Positions 53,754-62,433 of a stretch of DNA of 64,000 bases are shown one piece after another. The stretch lies in assembly GCF_900089455.2 (NCBI RefSeq), contig NZ_LT907988.1, positions 3,968,001 to 4,032,000 of the forward strand, read 5' to 3'. A model generated the notes under the pieces. The model did not search any database and was not told the DNA's origin. It saw nothing but the letters and a program-made list of their open reading frames with translations. This DNA comes from Orrella dioscoreae (GTDB lineage: Bacteria > Pseudomonadota > Gammaproteobacteria > Burkholderiales > Burkholderiaceae_B). Position 1 is the first letter of the stretch, and each line of letters begins with the position of its first letter. Both the position numbers and the translations under genes were made by a program.

Positions 53754-55744
53754 GGGCGCGCTCCCAGACGGGCGGCCATCCGGCGCCACCAACCGGGGCG
53801 CACGCCGCGCTCGCCATCCTCGCGCAGCTCGTCCACGATGCGCTCTGCCTCGCAATAGTGGCGTGTGCGGGCGCTGACGTAGACGGGGTACAGCAGCAGC
53901 GTCCCCGCGACCAGTTCATCCAGCGACAACTGGCGGCCTCGCCTTTGCAGCGTGGCCGCCTCGAGCCCGAGATCCTGTGTGAGCCCCCAGCCCGCATAGA
54001 ACGGCTGGCCATAGGTCACGACCTTGCGGCCGCGCAGCAACGCCTCGAAACCGGCAAGCGAGGTGAGCACGTGCACTTCGTCGACCTGTCCGAGCACGCG
54101 CGAAAACGGCACGTCGCCCAGGACCTCGTCGCAGTCGCGGTGCGCGGCGTCCTCGCCCAGGCCCGCGCGCCGAAGCCGCGCCAGCACGTCGGGATGCGGC
54201 TTGTAGACCACGTGCGCATCCGGGCAGGCTGCCCGCACGGCGCGCAGCAAGTCGATATTGCGTGTGACGCCGCTGGCGCCATGGCGAATGGAGGCATCGC
54301 TTTCCACTTGACCCGTCACCAGGACCACCCGGTCCTTGCCCGCCGGCCGGCGCCATTCGCCCGCGCCGACGTTGTATTTCGTGACCCCGTCACGGCAAAG
54401 GCGCGTGCGCAGGTCCGCCGCCCTCGCCCGCAAGGCGTCGTCGAAGTCGTGCTCGCGCAGCAGGGTTTCCAGCCGCGAAGGCGAGCGCGCATCGTAATAG
54501 ATGCCCTGGTCGTCGACGACCCAGGACAGCGGCCGCACCAGGGCGGCGCCCAATCCCACCGACCGCAGGAAGCCGTCCTCCAGCCGCAGTACCGGGCCCG
54601 GGCGGGCCGGCAGCGTGATGCCGCCCTGTTCCAGCCGATGCCCCCAGACGGCCAGCGCAGCCTCCGGCGGCGCATCGCGGGGATGATCGATGAAGCGGGG
54701 CGTGCTGCCCGCCAGGAAATCGCGGACATAGGCGCGCTTGCGGCGAGGGAAGCCGCAGGCATGGACGACGGCCGGGAAGCGCTGGCGCATGCGCCGCTGC
54801 AATGCGATCCACGCCAGCGTCTCCTCGGGTCCCGTGGGCTGACCGGTGTGGGGATCCACATACCTGGGATAGCTCACCAGCGCGGCATGCACGAGCTGCG
54901 CCAGGCCAACCCGGCCGCGGCGGGACGGGGCCGCCAGCGCATCCTCGGTCAGGCCCCAGCCAGCATAGAACGGCATGCCGAACGTCCGCACGCGCTTGCC
55001 CCACAACAGCGCCTCGAAGCCCAGTTGCGAAGTCACCACGTACACGGCCTCCACCTGGGCCAGCAGGCCCACCGGATGCAGTTCGTCGGCCAGCACGCGA
55101 ACCTGCGCGGGCAGGCTGTGCAGGTCGAAATGTCCCTGCTTGTGGCCGGCCACCACCTCGGGATGCAGCTTGAGCAGGACCTGCTTGCCGGGGTTCTCCT
55201 CACAGGCCGCCTGCAACATGCGCGCGAAGCTTTGCGCGTCGGCCAGGCCGCCGGCGATGGAGGCATCGCCGCGTGTCTGGTCCACCACGAGCACGGCGCC
55301 GGGCGCCAGCGTGCCGGCGAAATCCCGAGCATGGTTGTATTTGGAGACCCGTCCCGCGCACCAGGCGCGGCGCAGCAGGTGCGCGCGGCGCATCTCGTCC
55401 TCGCCCAGCGGACGGCGCACCAGGGCTTCCAGCGCCGAAGGACGGGAAGCGTCGTAATAGATCCCCGTGTCGTCGACCACCATCGAAAGCGCCATGCTGT
55501 CCCGGCCCGGGGCCAGGCCGCGCAGGAACCCATCTTCCAGCCGCAGGCAAGCCAGGCCATCCCGCCGCGCCAGGCATTGCGCCCGCTGTCCGCTGGCCTT
55601 GCTGCCCCAGCCCAGCCAGGCGCTGGCGCCGGCGGGCGCGCGCCAGGCCGGCACGATACGGGCCCGCAGGAGAACCGCCAGCTCGCGGCGGCGCCACAGT
55701 CCATGGTCACGCAGCGAGACCGCGTAGATCGGCAGCTCGCTCAT
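53750..55744 (-). CDS. kpsC: capsule polysaccharide beta-Kdo transferase KpsC (two-domain)
   Basis: KpsC extends the Kdo linker on the capsule lipid. The 664-residue protein is an internal duplication: LRLEDGFLR at 67-75 and 386-394, DDTGIYYD at 91-98 and DDQGIYYD at 411-418, LHP at 193 and PHP at 516, and PFYAGWGL at 258-265 and 581-588. E. coli KpsC has the same size and two-domain plan, with one domain making beta-2,4 and the other beta-2,7 Kdo links. The ATG overlaps the stop of the CgeB-like gene by 4 bp. Confidence 0.95.
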   Translation of the reverse strand: MSELPIYAVSLRDHGLWRRRELAVLLRARIVPAWRAPAGASAWLGWGSKASGQRAQCLARRDGLACLRLEDGFLRGLAPGRDSMALSMVVDDTGIYYDASRPSALEALVRRPLGEDEMRRAHLLRRAWCAGRVSKYNHARDFAGTLAPGAVLVVDQTRGDASIAGGLADAQSFARMLQAACEENPGKQVLLKLHPEVVAGHKQGHFDLHSLPAQVRVLADELHPVGLLAQVEAVYVVTSQLGFEALLWGKRVRTFGMPFYAGWGLTEDALAAPSRRGRVGLAQLVHAALVSYPRYVDPHTGQPTGPEETLAWIALQRRMRQRFPAVVHACGFPRRKRAYVRDFLAGSTPRFIDHPRDAPPEAALAVWGHRLEQGGITLPARPGPVLRLEDGFLRSVGLGAALVRPLSWVVDDQGIYYDARSPSRLETLLREHDFDDALRARAADLRTRLCRDGVTKYNVGAGEWRRPAGKDRVVLVTGQVESDASIRHGASGVTRNIDLLRAVRAACPDAHVVYKPHPDVLARLRRAGLGEDAAHRDCDEVLGDVPFSRVLGQVDEVHVLTSLAGFEALLRGRKVVTYGQPFYAGWGLTQDLGLEAATLQRRGRQLSLDELVAGTLLLYPVYVSARTRHYCEAERIVDELREDGERGVRPGWWRRMAARLGARP

Positions 55745-56745
55745 CTAAGGCCGCATGCCGCCAAGAGCTGCGCCAGGCGGTGCGACCAGGTGTGCTCGCG
55801 CTGCACGTAGTCCGCCCCCTCGCGCGCCCGCGCAAGGTCGTCGGGCGCGGGGCCCAGCGCCAGCCGATCGTACAGTTCGCGCGCCTCGCCGGGCGTCTCG
55901 ACCACGTGGCAATACGGCGCGAACAGCCGCTCGACGGAGCGCGCCGGCGTCGTCACGGCAATGCCCGCGCAGCCCAGTATTTCCACGAGCCGCCGCGAGA
56001 ACATGGTGTCCGAATCCTCGACCGTGTTGACGTTGAGCGAGGCCACGTAGTGGCGATAGATGTCCGCCGTGCGGGAATAAGGCACGCGCGCAAGCACCTC
56101 GAGGTGGGGCTGGGGCGGCACCCGGTAGTTGGGCGAGCGCCGGGCCGAGTTGCGGTCGAACAGGGTCAGGCCGATGCCCGAGGCCGCCGCGAAGAGCATG
56201 TCCTGGCGTGCCCGCCTTGCGCCATGGAGATGCCGGCTGTAGCTGCCGACGAAGGCCGCGCGCCGATACCGGAAGTCGAAGCCCTGGAAGGCGTGGATGC
56301 GCGGCTGGACCGCGAACATCAATGCCTGCACCGTCCGGTCGTCGCCCAGCACCGCGCGATAGCGGGGAATGCTGTTTGCATCGACGGTGAACACGTGCTC
56401 GAACAACGAGGCGCTATCGATGAAACGCTCGAAATGCGTGCCATCTTCCTTGTTCCAGAAGGCAGTGGGAATGCCCTGCTCGCGCGCCAGCCGGACCAGG
56501 CCCCGCAACGCATTGTTGTTGCGCCGCGGATGGTCCGGATAGGCCGCGATGCGATAGCGCCAGGCGCCGCGCCGCCCTTCCCAGGCGGACTCCACCAGGA
56601 TCAGATCCGGCTTCCAGAATCGCAGGACGTAGGGGTAATTGAAGGGTGTGAGCTGCACGACGCAGCATTCAGGCGCCAGGCACGCAGCGGTCAACGCATC
56701 CGACACCAAGCCGATACGCAACGCACCAAACTGTTTTTTTGTCAC
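55741..56745 (-). CDS. CgeB-like glycosyltransferase, capsule locus
   Basis: A 334-residue GT-B-type protein related to CgeB/spore maturation protein glycosyltransferases. Notable blocks are ILVESAWEGRRGAWRY, FWNKEDGTHFERFID, AAFVGSYSRHLHGAR and, in the donor half, SDTMFSRRLVEILGCAGIAVTTP. It is the first gene of the minus-strand kpsC-kpsS block. The GTG at 56745 is favoured by AGAGG 8 nt upstream; a TTG at 56751 is too close to that site. The sugar it adds is unknown. Confidence 0.82.
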   Translation of the reverse strand: MTKKQFGALRIGLVSDALTAACLAPECCVVQLTPFNYPYVLRFWKPDLILVESAWEGRRGAWRYRIAAYPDHPRRNNNALRGLVRLAREQGIPTAFWNKEDGTHFERFIDSASLFEHVFTVDANSIPRYRAVLGDDRTVQALMFAVQPRIHAFQGFDFRYRRAAFVGSYSRHLHGARRARQDMLFAAASGIGLTLFDRNSARRSPNYRVPPQPHLEVLARVPYSRTADIYRHYVASLNVNTVEDSDTMFSRRLVEILGCAGIAVTTPARSVERLFAPYCHVVETPGEARELYDRLALGPAPDDLARAREGADYVQREHTWSHRLAQLLAACGLR

Positions 56746-56935
56746 AAACAAAACCTCTGATAATGCCCCGTGCCGTAATTTCCTGTTTTTCCCATGCCGG
56801 CATCATAATCGTGCACAAAAACAGATCCGCCACCATTTCAGCAGCAGGATAACGCTCCTTTGGCGCAAATAGATAATAAACTGTGCTGCCGAAAAATACC
56901 CTCCCGCATCAGCCGCACGCGTCGTTTCGATCCGC
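56746..56935. other. AT-rich divergent control region between two capsule blocks
   Basis: About 190 bp, visibly AT-richer than the flanking genes, between the minus-strand kpsC block and the plus-strand YjbH-like gene. It should contain promoters for both. No known operator motif was recognised. Confidence 0.45.
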
Positions 56936-58528
56936 ATGAATATTCCCAGCCTCGCCCTGTCCGGTCCGCGGCCCAGGCAGGCCGCCGCCTGGGCCATGCG
57001 CGCGCCGCGCGTTCGGCTCGTGGCCACCTTGCTGCTTGCCGGCGCATGCGCCAGCGGCGGCGCCCAGGCCCAGATCACCCACAATGCCGCCCCCTACGCC
57101 CTGACGCCCGAATGGGTCGACGACCGTGGCCCCCTGCCCGGCGGGCGCTGGGCCGAAAGCCTTGCGCTTCCTGGCGCCGCGGCCTGGGAGCAGGACACCG
57201 CCGCGCGTGCCCGGCTGCTGCATGCGCTGCATAACGACGGTTTCGCCAACGTGGCCCTGGCGCCGCTTCCGGGAGGCGTCGCGCTGCACCTGTCCGACAC
57301 CTGGCGCCGTTCGCCCTTGCGGGCGCTGTCGCGGGCCTCGCGCATCGTGCTGGCTTATCTGCCGCTGTCCACGCGGACGCTGGAAATACGCCTGGATATC
57401 CAGGATATGGCGGGTCCCAGCTATCGCTACGACAATCTGCCCGAATTGCGCCGGTACTTTTCCGGGGACAGCACCGATGCGGCGCTGGCGAAAACCATCC
57501 ATATTGCGCACAACAATAGCCAGAAAGCGCAGGCATTGCCGGAGCCGGATTATCTCGACCGGGCCACCGGCCAATATGCCGACATGCCCGCCGCGCGCGC
57601 CCAGGCAGCCCGGCAACCACGCGAATCCATCCGTTCCGCGCGCGAGGCGGCCTGGTTCGGCGCGCACGGCGGCGGCGTCTGGCTGCAGCCCTACGCCTCG
57701 CTGTACCAGGGCGCGCCCGGCGGCGGCCGGGGCTACGACGCCGGCTTGAAGCTGGCCGGCCAACTCCGGATCGCCCCGGGGTGGTGGCTGCAGGGGGCAC
57801 TGGGCCTGTCGGCCGTGCAGGACCTGCCCCGCCGCGGCGACACGGCAACGGCGGGACTGGCGCGGGTCAGGTCCGGGCTGGCCGACTACGGTTCGCCGCG
57901 CGCGCGGGTGGACAGCGCGCTGATCCACCGCTACTGGCAGGCCGGCCCGCGCTGGTACTTCCGCGCATCGGCCGGCTGGTACGAAGCCATGTATGGCGGC
58001 ATCGGCGCCCAGGCGCTTTACGTCTCGCCCAGCCGCAACTGGACCTTCGACGTGGCCGCCGACCGGGTACGGCTGCGTGAACGCGCCGGCCTGGGATTCG
58101 AATCCGCGAGCCATAACACCGCGCTGCTGTCGGCCCACTACCGGCCCGCCTGGGCCGAAAGGCTGACCCTGACCGCGCGCGCCGGACGTTTCCTGGCCGG
58201 CGACCTCGGCGCACGCGCCGAAATCGCCTATACCCTGCCCGCGGGGGTGGAAGTGGGCGCCTGGTATGCCCGCAGCCAGGACCGCGATGCCTACGGCCGT
58301 GACGCCAATCACGGCTTCTTCATGCGCGTGCCGCTCTCGCTGCTGCTGGGCGGCGCCGGGTCGGTGTCGCAGGCCGCGTTCCAATTCTCGCGCTGGCCCG
58401 GCGACGCGGCCCAAATGCTCGACCAGCCCGCCGACCTCGCCCGGACGCTGCGCAGCGTGCTGCGTACGCCCGCCCGCGAGGATGACCTCGGCGAGTTCGC
58501 CGACCTGCCGCCCGGAGGACTGCCATGA
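56936..58528 (+). CDS. YjbH/GfcD-like outer-membrane beta-barrel protein
   Basis: A 530-residue envelope protein. A signal peptide is present (VRLVATLLLAGACASGGAQA), set about 25 residues in from the annotated ATG; the ATG at 56996 is an alternative. LLAGAC is an imperfect lipobox, so lipidation is possible but not certain. The N-terminal part (LLHALHNDGFANVALAPLPGG; RNPL-like SPLRALSRASRIVLAYLP) and the C-terminal barrel strands ending in HGFFMRVPLSLLLG resemble YjbH/GfcD, OM proteins that accompany exopolysaccharide and group 4 capsule genes. It overlaps the MORN-repeat gene by 4 bp. Recognition is moderate and rests on pattern similarity. Confidence 0.68.
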   Translation: MNIPSLALSGPRPRQAAAWAMRAPRVRLVATLLLAGACASGGAQAQITHNAAPYALTPEWVDDRGPLPGGRWAESLALPGAAAWEQDTAARARLLHALHNDGFANVALAPLPGGVALHLSDTWRRSPLRALSRASRIVLAYLPLSTRTLEIRLDIQDMAGPSYRYDNLPELRRYFSGDSTDAALAKTIHIAHNNSQKAQALPEPDYLDRATGQYADMPAARAQAARQPRESIRSAREAAWFGAHGGGVWLQPYASLYQGAPGGGRGYDAGLKLAGQLRIAPGWWLQGALGLSAVQDLPRRGDTATAGLARVRSGLADYGSPRARVDSALIHRYWQAGPRWYFRASAGWYEAMYGGIGAQALYVSPSRNWTFDVAADRVRLRERAGLGFESASHNTALLSAHYRPAWAERLTLTARAGRFLAGDLGARAEIAYTLPAGVEVGAWYARSQDRDAYGRDANHGFFMRVPLSLLLGGAGSVSQAAFQFSRWPGDAAQMLDQPADLARTLRSVLRTPAREDDLGEFADLPPGGLP

Positions 58529-59229
58529 TGTTTCCAAGACGCGCCGCCAGGCGCCTGGCGCTGGCCGGCGCCTGCCTCTTTCCGCTTTCCTCCGCCCTTG
58601 CCGGGCAGCCGGGCTGCATCGTCCGGGAACCGGGCCTCTCCGAGCGCTATGCAGGCGCCTGCGTGGCCGGGGCCGCGCACGGCCAAGGCCTGGCCTCGGG
58701 CACCGAAGGCCGCTACCAGGGCGAGTTCCGCGACGGCCTGCGCGAAGGCCGCGGCATCCAGCACTATGGCAACGGCGACATCTACGCGGGCCAGTGGCGG
58801 GGCGGCAAGCGCGATGGCGAAGGCACGTACTGGTTCGGCAAGGCGTCCCCCTGGGCCGGCGACCGCTACCAGGGGCACTGGCGCCAGGACGAATACGCCG
58901 GTGCCGGGAAATACACATTCGCCCCGTCAGGCGATAGCTATCGCGCAGACTGGCAACCAGGCATGTCCCTGGAAACCCCTTCAGGCGCCATGGTCCAACG
59001 GGCACGCGCCGCACGCGACGGCACGAATTTCACCATCGGGCAGCAGGTCTGCTCGGTGACCACGCCGGGAGCCTGGCCAGGACAAATCGCGCGCGGAACC
59101 ATAAAAAAAATGCAGGAAGACGCCGGAATCGTGCTGGTCAATATCACTGATCGTGCAATCCTGGCTGCCAGCCCATTATCCCCCCCGCAAAGATGGGAGC
59201 GCGGCGCCAATTGGAAACCGTGCGACTGA
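58525..59229 (+). CDS. MORN-repeat periplasmic protein
   Basis: A 234-residue secreted protein: signal peptide ending at SSALAG, then four MORN-type repeats between about residues 50 and 145 (YQGEFRDGLREGRGIQHY; YAGQWRGGKRDGEGTYWF; YQGHWRQDEYAGAGKYTF), then a C-terminal domain with two cysteines at the ends (QVCSVTT and KPCD) that could form a disulfide. MORN repeats often bind lipids or proteins at membranes. The ATGA overlap ties it to the YjbH-like gene. Function unknown. Confidence 0.82.
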   Translation: MMFPRRAARRLALAGACLFPLSSALAGQPGCIVREPGLSERYAGACVAGAAHGQGLASGTEGRYQGEFRDGLREGRGIQHYGNGDIYAGQWRGGKRDGEGTYWFGKASPWAGDRYQGHWRQDEYAGAGKYTFAPSGDSYRADWQPGMSLETPSGAMVQRARAARDGTNFTIGQQVCSVTTPGAWPGQIARGTIKKMQEDAGIVLVNITDRAILAASPLSPPQRWERGANWKPCD

Positions 59230-59298
59230 GCACGATTTTATTATCCCTGCACACCACTGCGCAGCCATTCCAGGCGTTACACAAATAATCATCTTCTC

Positions 59299-59327
59299 CT
59301 TCGTGTAAATAATTCTCGACCACGAAG
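59299..59327. promoter_or_regulatory. inverted repeat upstream of the WecC-like gene
   Basis: Perfect 7-bp arms, CTTCGTG and CACGAAG, are 15 bp apart. This could be an operator or an mRNA hairpin. No known consensus was matched. Confidence 0.35.
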
Positions 59328-59344
59328 CGGGGCAGAATCTTGTC

Positions 59345-59362
59345 GGCAACATAATCGTTGCC
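59345..59362. promoter_or_regulatory. short inverted repeat upstream of the WecC-like gene
   Basis: Perfect 6-bp arms, GGCAAC and GTTGCC, flank ATAATC. It lies 18 bp after the previous dyad and may form part of the same control element. Confidence 0.35.
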
Positions 59363-59558
59363 CCGTTGGATCCGGCGCTTGACAAATAGTCGCCGGTACC
59401 AGCGACGAGAGAGGCATACCAGCCCTCGCCATTCAATTCCAAGAGGTATTCAGCCCGCCAAAGAGGGTGTCCCGGCAAATCCCGCGGACACACGGAGCCG
59501 TGCGCGTTTTTGTTTCGCGCGCTGGCAGGTCAATCTGTTGCCATACGAAGAGGTTTTC

Positions 59559-60905
59559 ATGTCTTCTCAGAGTATCAAGCGAGTTTCGGTCATCGGTCTG
59601 GGCTATATCGGGCTGCCCACGGCCGCACTGTTCGCATCGCGCCAGGTCCAGGTCATCGGGGTGGATATCAACCAGCACGCCGTCGACACCATCAACCAGG
59701 GCCGCATCCATATCGTCGAGCCCGAGCTCGACAAGGTCGTGAAGGAAGCCGTGGATGGGGGCTATCTGCGGGCCACCACCCAGCCCGAGCCGGCCGACGC
59801 CTACCTGATCGCGGTGCCGACCCCCTTCCGCGAGAACCACGAACCCGACCTGAGCTATATCGAGGCCGCCGCCAAGGCGATCGCCCCCCAGCTCGCGCGC
59901 GGCAACATCGTGATCCTCGAGTCGACCTCGCCCGTGGGCGCCACCGAGCAGATGGTCCAGTGGCTGGCAGAAGCCCGCCCTGACCTGCGCTTCCCGACCA
60001 AGGACACGGGCGACGGCGAGATCGACGTCCATGTCGCCTATTGCCCCGAGCGCGTGCTGCCCGGCCAGGTGGTCCGCGAGCTGGTCGAGAACGACCGCAT
60101 CATCGGCGGCCTCACGCAGGAAAGCTCGAACCGGGCGTGCCAGGTCTACCGCATCTTCGTGCGCGGCAAGCTGCTCGTGACCGATGCCCGCACCGCCGAA
60201 ATGTCCAAGCTGACCGAGAACGCGTTCCGCGACGTCAACATCGCCTTCGCCAATGAACTCTCGCTCATCTGCGACAAGCTCGACATCAACGTGTGGGAAC
60301 TGATCGACCTGGCCAACCACCACCCCCGCGTCAGCATCCTGCGCCCGGGCGCAGGCGTAGGCGGCCACTGCATCGCCGTCGACCCGTGGTTCATCGTCAG
60401 CAAGACGCCGCAGCAGGCCCGCCTGGTGCAGACCGCGCGCACCGTCAACGACAGCAAGCCGCACTGGGTCGTCGAGGAGATCCAGGGCGCCAGCGCGCTG
60501 GCGCGCCTGCAGGGCAAGAAGGAAGAAGACGTCAAGATCGCGTTGCTGGGCCTGGCGTTCAAGCCCGACATCGACGACCTGCGTGAAAGCCCGGCGCTGC
60601 ATATCGCGACCGAGATCGTCGCCAAGCATCGCGGCCAGTTCCTGGTGGTCGAGCCCAACGTCGAGGCGCTTCCCGCCTCGCTGTCGGGCGCACGGTTGGT
60701 ATCGCTGGAAGAGGCCATCGCGCAAGCCGACGTGGTGGCGGTTCTGGTCGCCCACACCCCCTTCCAGGGTCTGCGCGCCGTGCTGCGCGACGCGCAGATC
60801 GTGGTGGACGCGGTGGGCGTGGTCGACAGCAAGGCCATCGCCATCTCCGCAGGCTTCGAAGAAGCGCAGAACGAAGCGGCGGCAACGACGGCTCGCGCTG
60901 CTTGA
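59559..60905 (+). CDS. wecC: UDP-N-acetyl-D-mannosamine dehydrogenase (WecC-like)
   Basis: A 448-residue UDP-sugar 6-dehydrogenase. It has the NAD motif VIGLGYIGLPTA at the N-terminus, LESTSPVGATEQM, EMSKLTENAFRDVNIAFANE and the catalytic Cys271 in AGVGGHCIAVDPWF. The sequence is nearest to WecC, which makes UDP-ManNAcA from UDP-ManNAc, and the wecB start at the window edge supports this; WbpO/TviB-type activity on UDP-GlcNAc or UDP-GalNAc cannot be excluded. The ATG at 59559 has a good ribosome-binding site, and the frame upstream lies in the leader. It presumably supplies an acidic capsule sugar. Confidence 0.9.
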   Translation: MSSQSIKRVSVIGLGYIGLPTAALFASRQVQVIGVDINQHAVDTINQGRIHIVEPELDKVVKEAVDGGYLRATTQPEPADAYLIAVPTPFRENHEPDLSYIEAAAKAIAPQLARGNIVILESTSPVGATEQMVQWLAEARPDLRFPTKDTGDGEIDVHVAYCPERVLPGQVVRELVENDRIIGGLTQESSNRACQVYRIFVRGKLLVTDARTAEMSKLTENAFRDVNIAFANELSLICDKLDINVWELIDLANHHPRVSILRPGAGVGGHCIAVDPWFIVSKTPQQARLVQTARTVNDSKPHWVVEEIQGASALARLQGKKEEDVKIALLGLAFKPDIDDLRESPALHIATEIVAKHRGQFLVVEPNVEALPASLSGARLVSLEEAIAQADVVAVLVAHTPFQGLRAVLRDAQIVVDAVGVVDSKAIAISAGFEEAQNEAAATTARAA

Positions 60906-60926
60906 AGCCGCTCGGTTTCATCGCCA

Positions 60927-60960
60927 TCAAGACTGCCGGCGTCCGCGCCGGCAGTCTTGA
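60927..60960 (+). terminator. strong hairpin between wecC and kpsM
   Basis: A perfect 14-bp stem, TCAAGACTGCCGGC / GCCGGCAGTCTTGA, has a 6-nt loop. It is not followed by a T-run (TCCCGCC), so it may be a weak terminator, an RNA-processing or stability element that sets the ratio of dehydrogenase to transporter. It ends 24 bp before kpsM. Confidence 0.6.
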
Positions 60961-60984
60961 TCCCGCCTGAGCCGGAGCGCCACC

Positions 60985-61767
60985 ATGCGAAAACGGTCTT
61001 CGTTGCGCATCATGCGCTCGGTGATCTATGCGCTCGCGCTGCGCGAGATGCTTGGCCGCTTCGGCCGCAACCGGCTGGGCGTGGTCTGGGTGCTCGCCGA
61101 GCCCCTGGCGCATGTGCTGGGGATGATCCTGGTGATGTCGCTGCTGCGCAACCGGGCGCTGCCCGGCTTCGACTATCCCGTGTTCATGCTGGTGGGCGTC
61201 GCGCCCTTCCTGCTCATCAAGAACACAGCCCTGCGCATGATGGAAGGCGCCAGCGCCAACAAGGGACTGTTCGCCTATCGGCAGGTCACGTTGATGGACA
61301 CCTTCATTGCCCGGACCATCGTGGAGACCGTGCTGTCGGCGACGGTCTTCACGCTGATCCTGGCAGGCATGCTCTGGCTGGGTTTCGACATCGAACTGGC
61401 CAGGCCGCTGGAATGGCTGGGCTTCATCGCGCTGGGCCTGGCCTTCGGTTTCTCGCTGGGCGGCCTGCTCGCGGCGCTGGCCTATGCGCTGCCCGAGGCC
61501 AAGCTGGCCATCCGGCTGGTCTTCCTGCCGCTCTATTTCCTGTCGGGCGTCATCCTGCCGCCCTGGCATTTCCCGCCCGACACGCGCGCCATCATGCTCT
61601 GGAATCCGTTCGTGCACTTGCTGGAACTGATCCGCGGCGCGTTCTTTCCCTTCTATCCCAAGATGCAGGGCATCTCCGCGAGCTACGTGGCAAGCATCAC
61701 CCTCGTGTTCGCCTTCGCATCGCTAGCGCTCTACCGGGCGCTGCGCCGGCGCATGACCGCCCTATGA
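60985..61767 (+). CDS. kpsM: capsule ABC transporter permease KpsM
   Basis: A 260-residue ABC-2-type permease that moves lipid-linked capsule across the inner membrane with KpsT. Family blocks are RFGRNRLGVVWVLAEPLAH near residue 25, ALRMMEGASANKGLFAYRQV near residue 87, and six hydrophobic helices, with LSGVILPPWHFP near 190. GGAG lies 8 nt before the ATG. The stop overlaps the kpsT start by 4 bp. Confidence 0.95.
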   Translation: MRKRSSLRIMRSVIYALALREMLGRFGRNRLGVVWVLAEPLAHVLGMILVMSLLRNRALPGFDYPVFMLVGVAPFLLIKNTALRMMEGASANKGLFAYRQVTLMDTFIARTIVETVLSATVFTLILAGMLWLGFDIELARPLEWLGFIALGLAFGFSLGGLLAALAYALPEAKLAIRLVFLPLYFLSGVILPPWHFPPDTRAIMLWNPFVHLLELIRGAFFPFYPKMQGISASYVASITLVFAFASLALYRALRRRMTAL

Positions 61768-62423
61768 TCGCGCTGGAAAACGTCACCAAGTCCTATCGCA
61801 CCCCGCGGGGGCGCCGCTATGTCTTCCGCGACCTCAGCCTGACCGTTCCGCCCGGCAAGAGCATCGGGCTGATCGGTCCCAACGGCGCGGGCAAGAGCAC
61901 GCTCATGCGGCTCATCGGCGGCATGGACCAGCCGGACTCCGGCCGCGTGCGCACCGACGGCTCCTCCATCTCATGGCCCGTCGGCCTGAGCGGCAGCTTC
62001 CAGGGCAGCATGAGCGGGCGCGACAACGTCAAGTTCGTCTGCCGGGTCTACGGACAATCCGGCGCCGAGATGCGCCGCAAGGTCGAGTTCGTCGAGGACT
62101 TCGCCGCCATCGGCACGTCCTTCGACGAGCCCGTCAACACCTATTCGTCGGGCATGCGCTCGCGCCTCTCGTTCGGCCTGAGCATGGCCTTCGACTTCGA
62201 CTACTACCTGATCGACGAAGTGATGTCGGTGGGCGACGCCAGCTTCCGGCGCAAGGCCGCCGATGCCTTCGCCGAGCGCGTCGAGCGCTCGAAGGTCATC
62301 CTCGTCACCCACAACATGAACGAGGTCGAGCGGCTCTGCAACGTGGTGCTGCTGGTCCAGAAAGGCGAAGTCACGCTCTTCGACGACGTCAAGACCGGCA
62401 TCGAAACCTACATGAAACTCTAG
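61764..62423 (+). CDS. kpsT: capsule ABC transporter ATPase KpsT
   Basis: A 219-residue ATPase with Walker A GPNGAGKSTLMRLIGG near residue 38, the unusual KpsT-type signature YSSGMRSRLSFGLSMA and Walker B DYYLIDEVMSVGD. VGLSGSFQGSMSGRDN is characteristic of capsule exporters. The ATG at 61764 overlaps the kpsM stop (ATGA) and is the natural start. Confidence 0.96.
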   Translation: MIALENVTKSYRTPRGRRYVFRDLSLTVPPGKSIGLIGPNGAGKSTLMRLIGGMDQPDSGRVRTDGSSISWPVGLSGSFQGSMSGRDNVKFVCRVYGQSGAEMRRKVEFVEDFAAIGTSFDEPVNTYSSGMRSRLSFGLSMAFDFDYYLIDEVMSVGDASFRRKAADAFAERVERSKVILVTHNMNEVERLCNVVLLVQKGEVTLFDDVKTGIETYMKL

Positions 62424-62433
62424 CCGTCAGCCA

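Larger units (their letters stand above)
59230..59558. other. AT-rich leader of the wecC-kpsMTE block
   Basis: About 330 bp without a supported gene, AT-rich in its first half. Two dyads are visible: CTTCGTG-N15-CACGAAG (59299-59327) and GGCAAC-N6-GTTGCC (59345-59362). The last 15 bp hold the ribosome-binding site (GAAGAGG) of the dehydrogenase gene. A TTGACA at 59379 has no matching -10 box. The promoter is probably here, but its position is not resolved. Confidence 0.5.

Noticed and set aside
59379-59410. Sigma70 promoter with TTGACA upstream of wecC
   Set aside because: No -10-like hexamer occurs 16-18 bp downstream; a lone -35 match is not enough.
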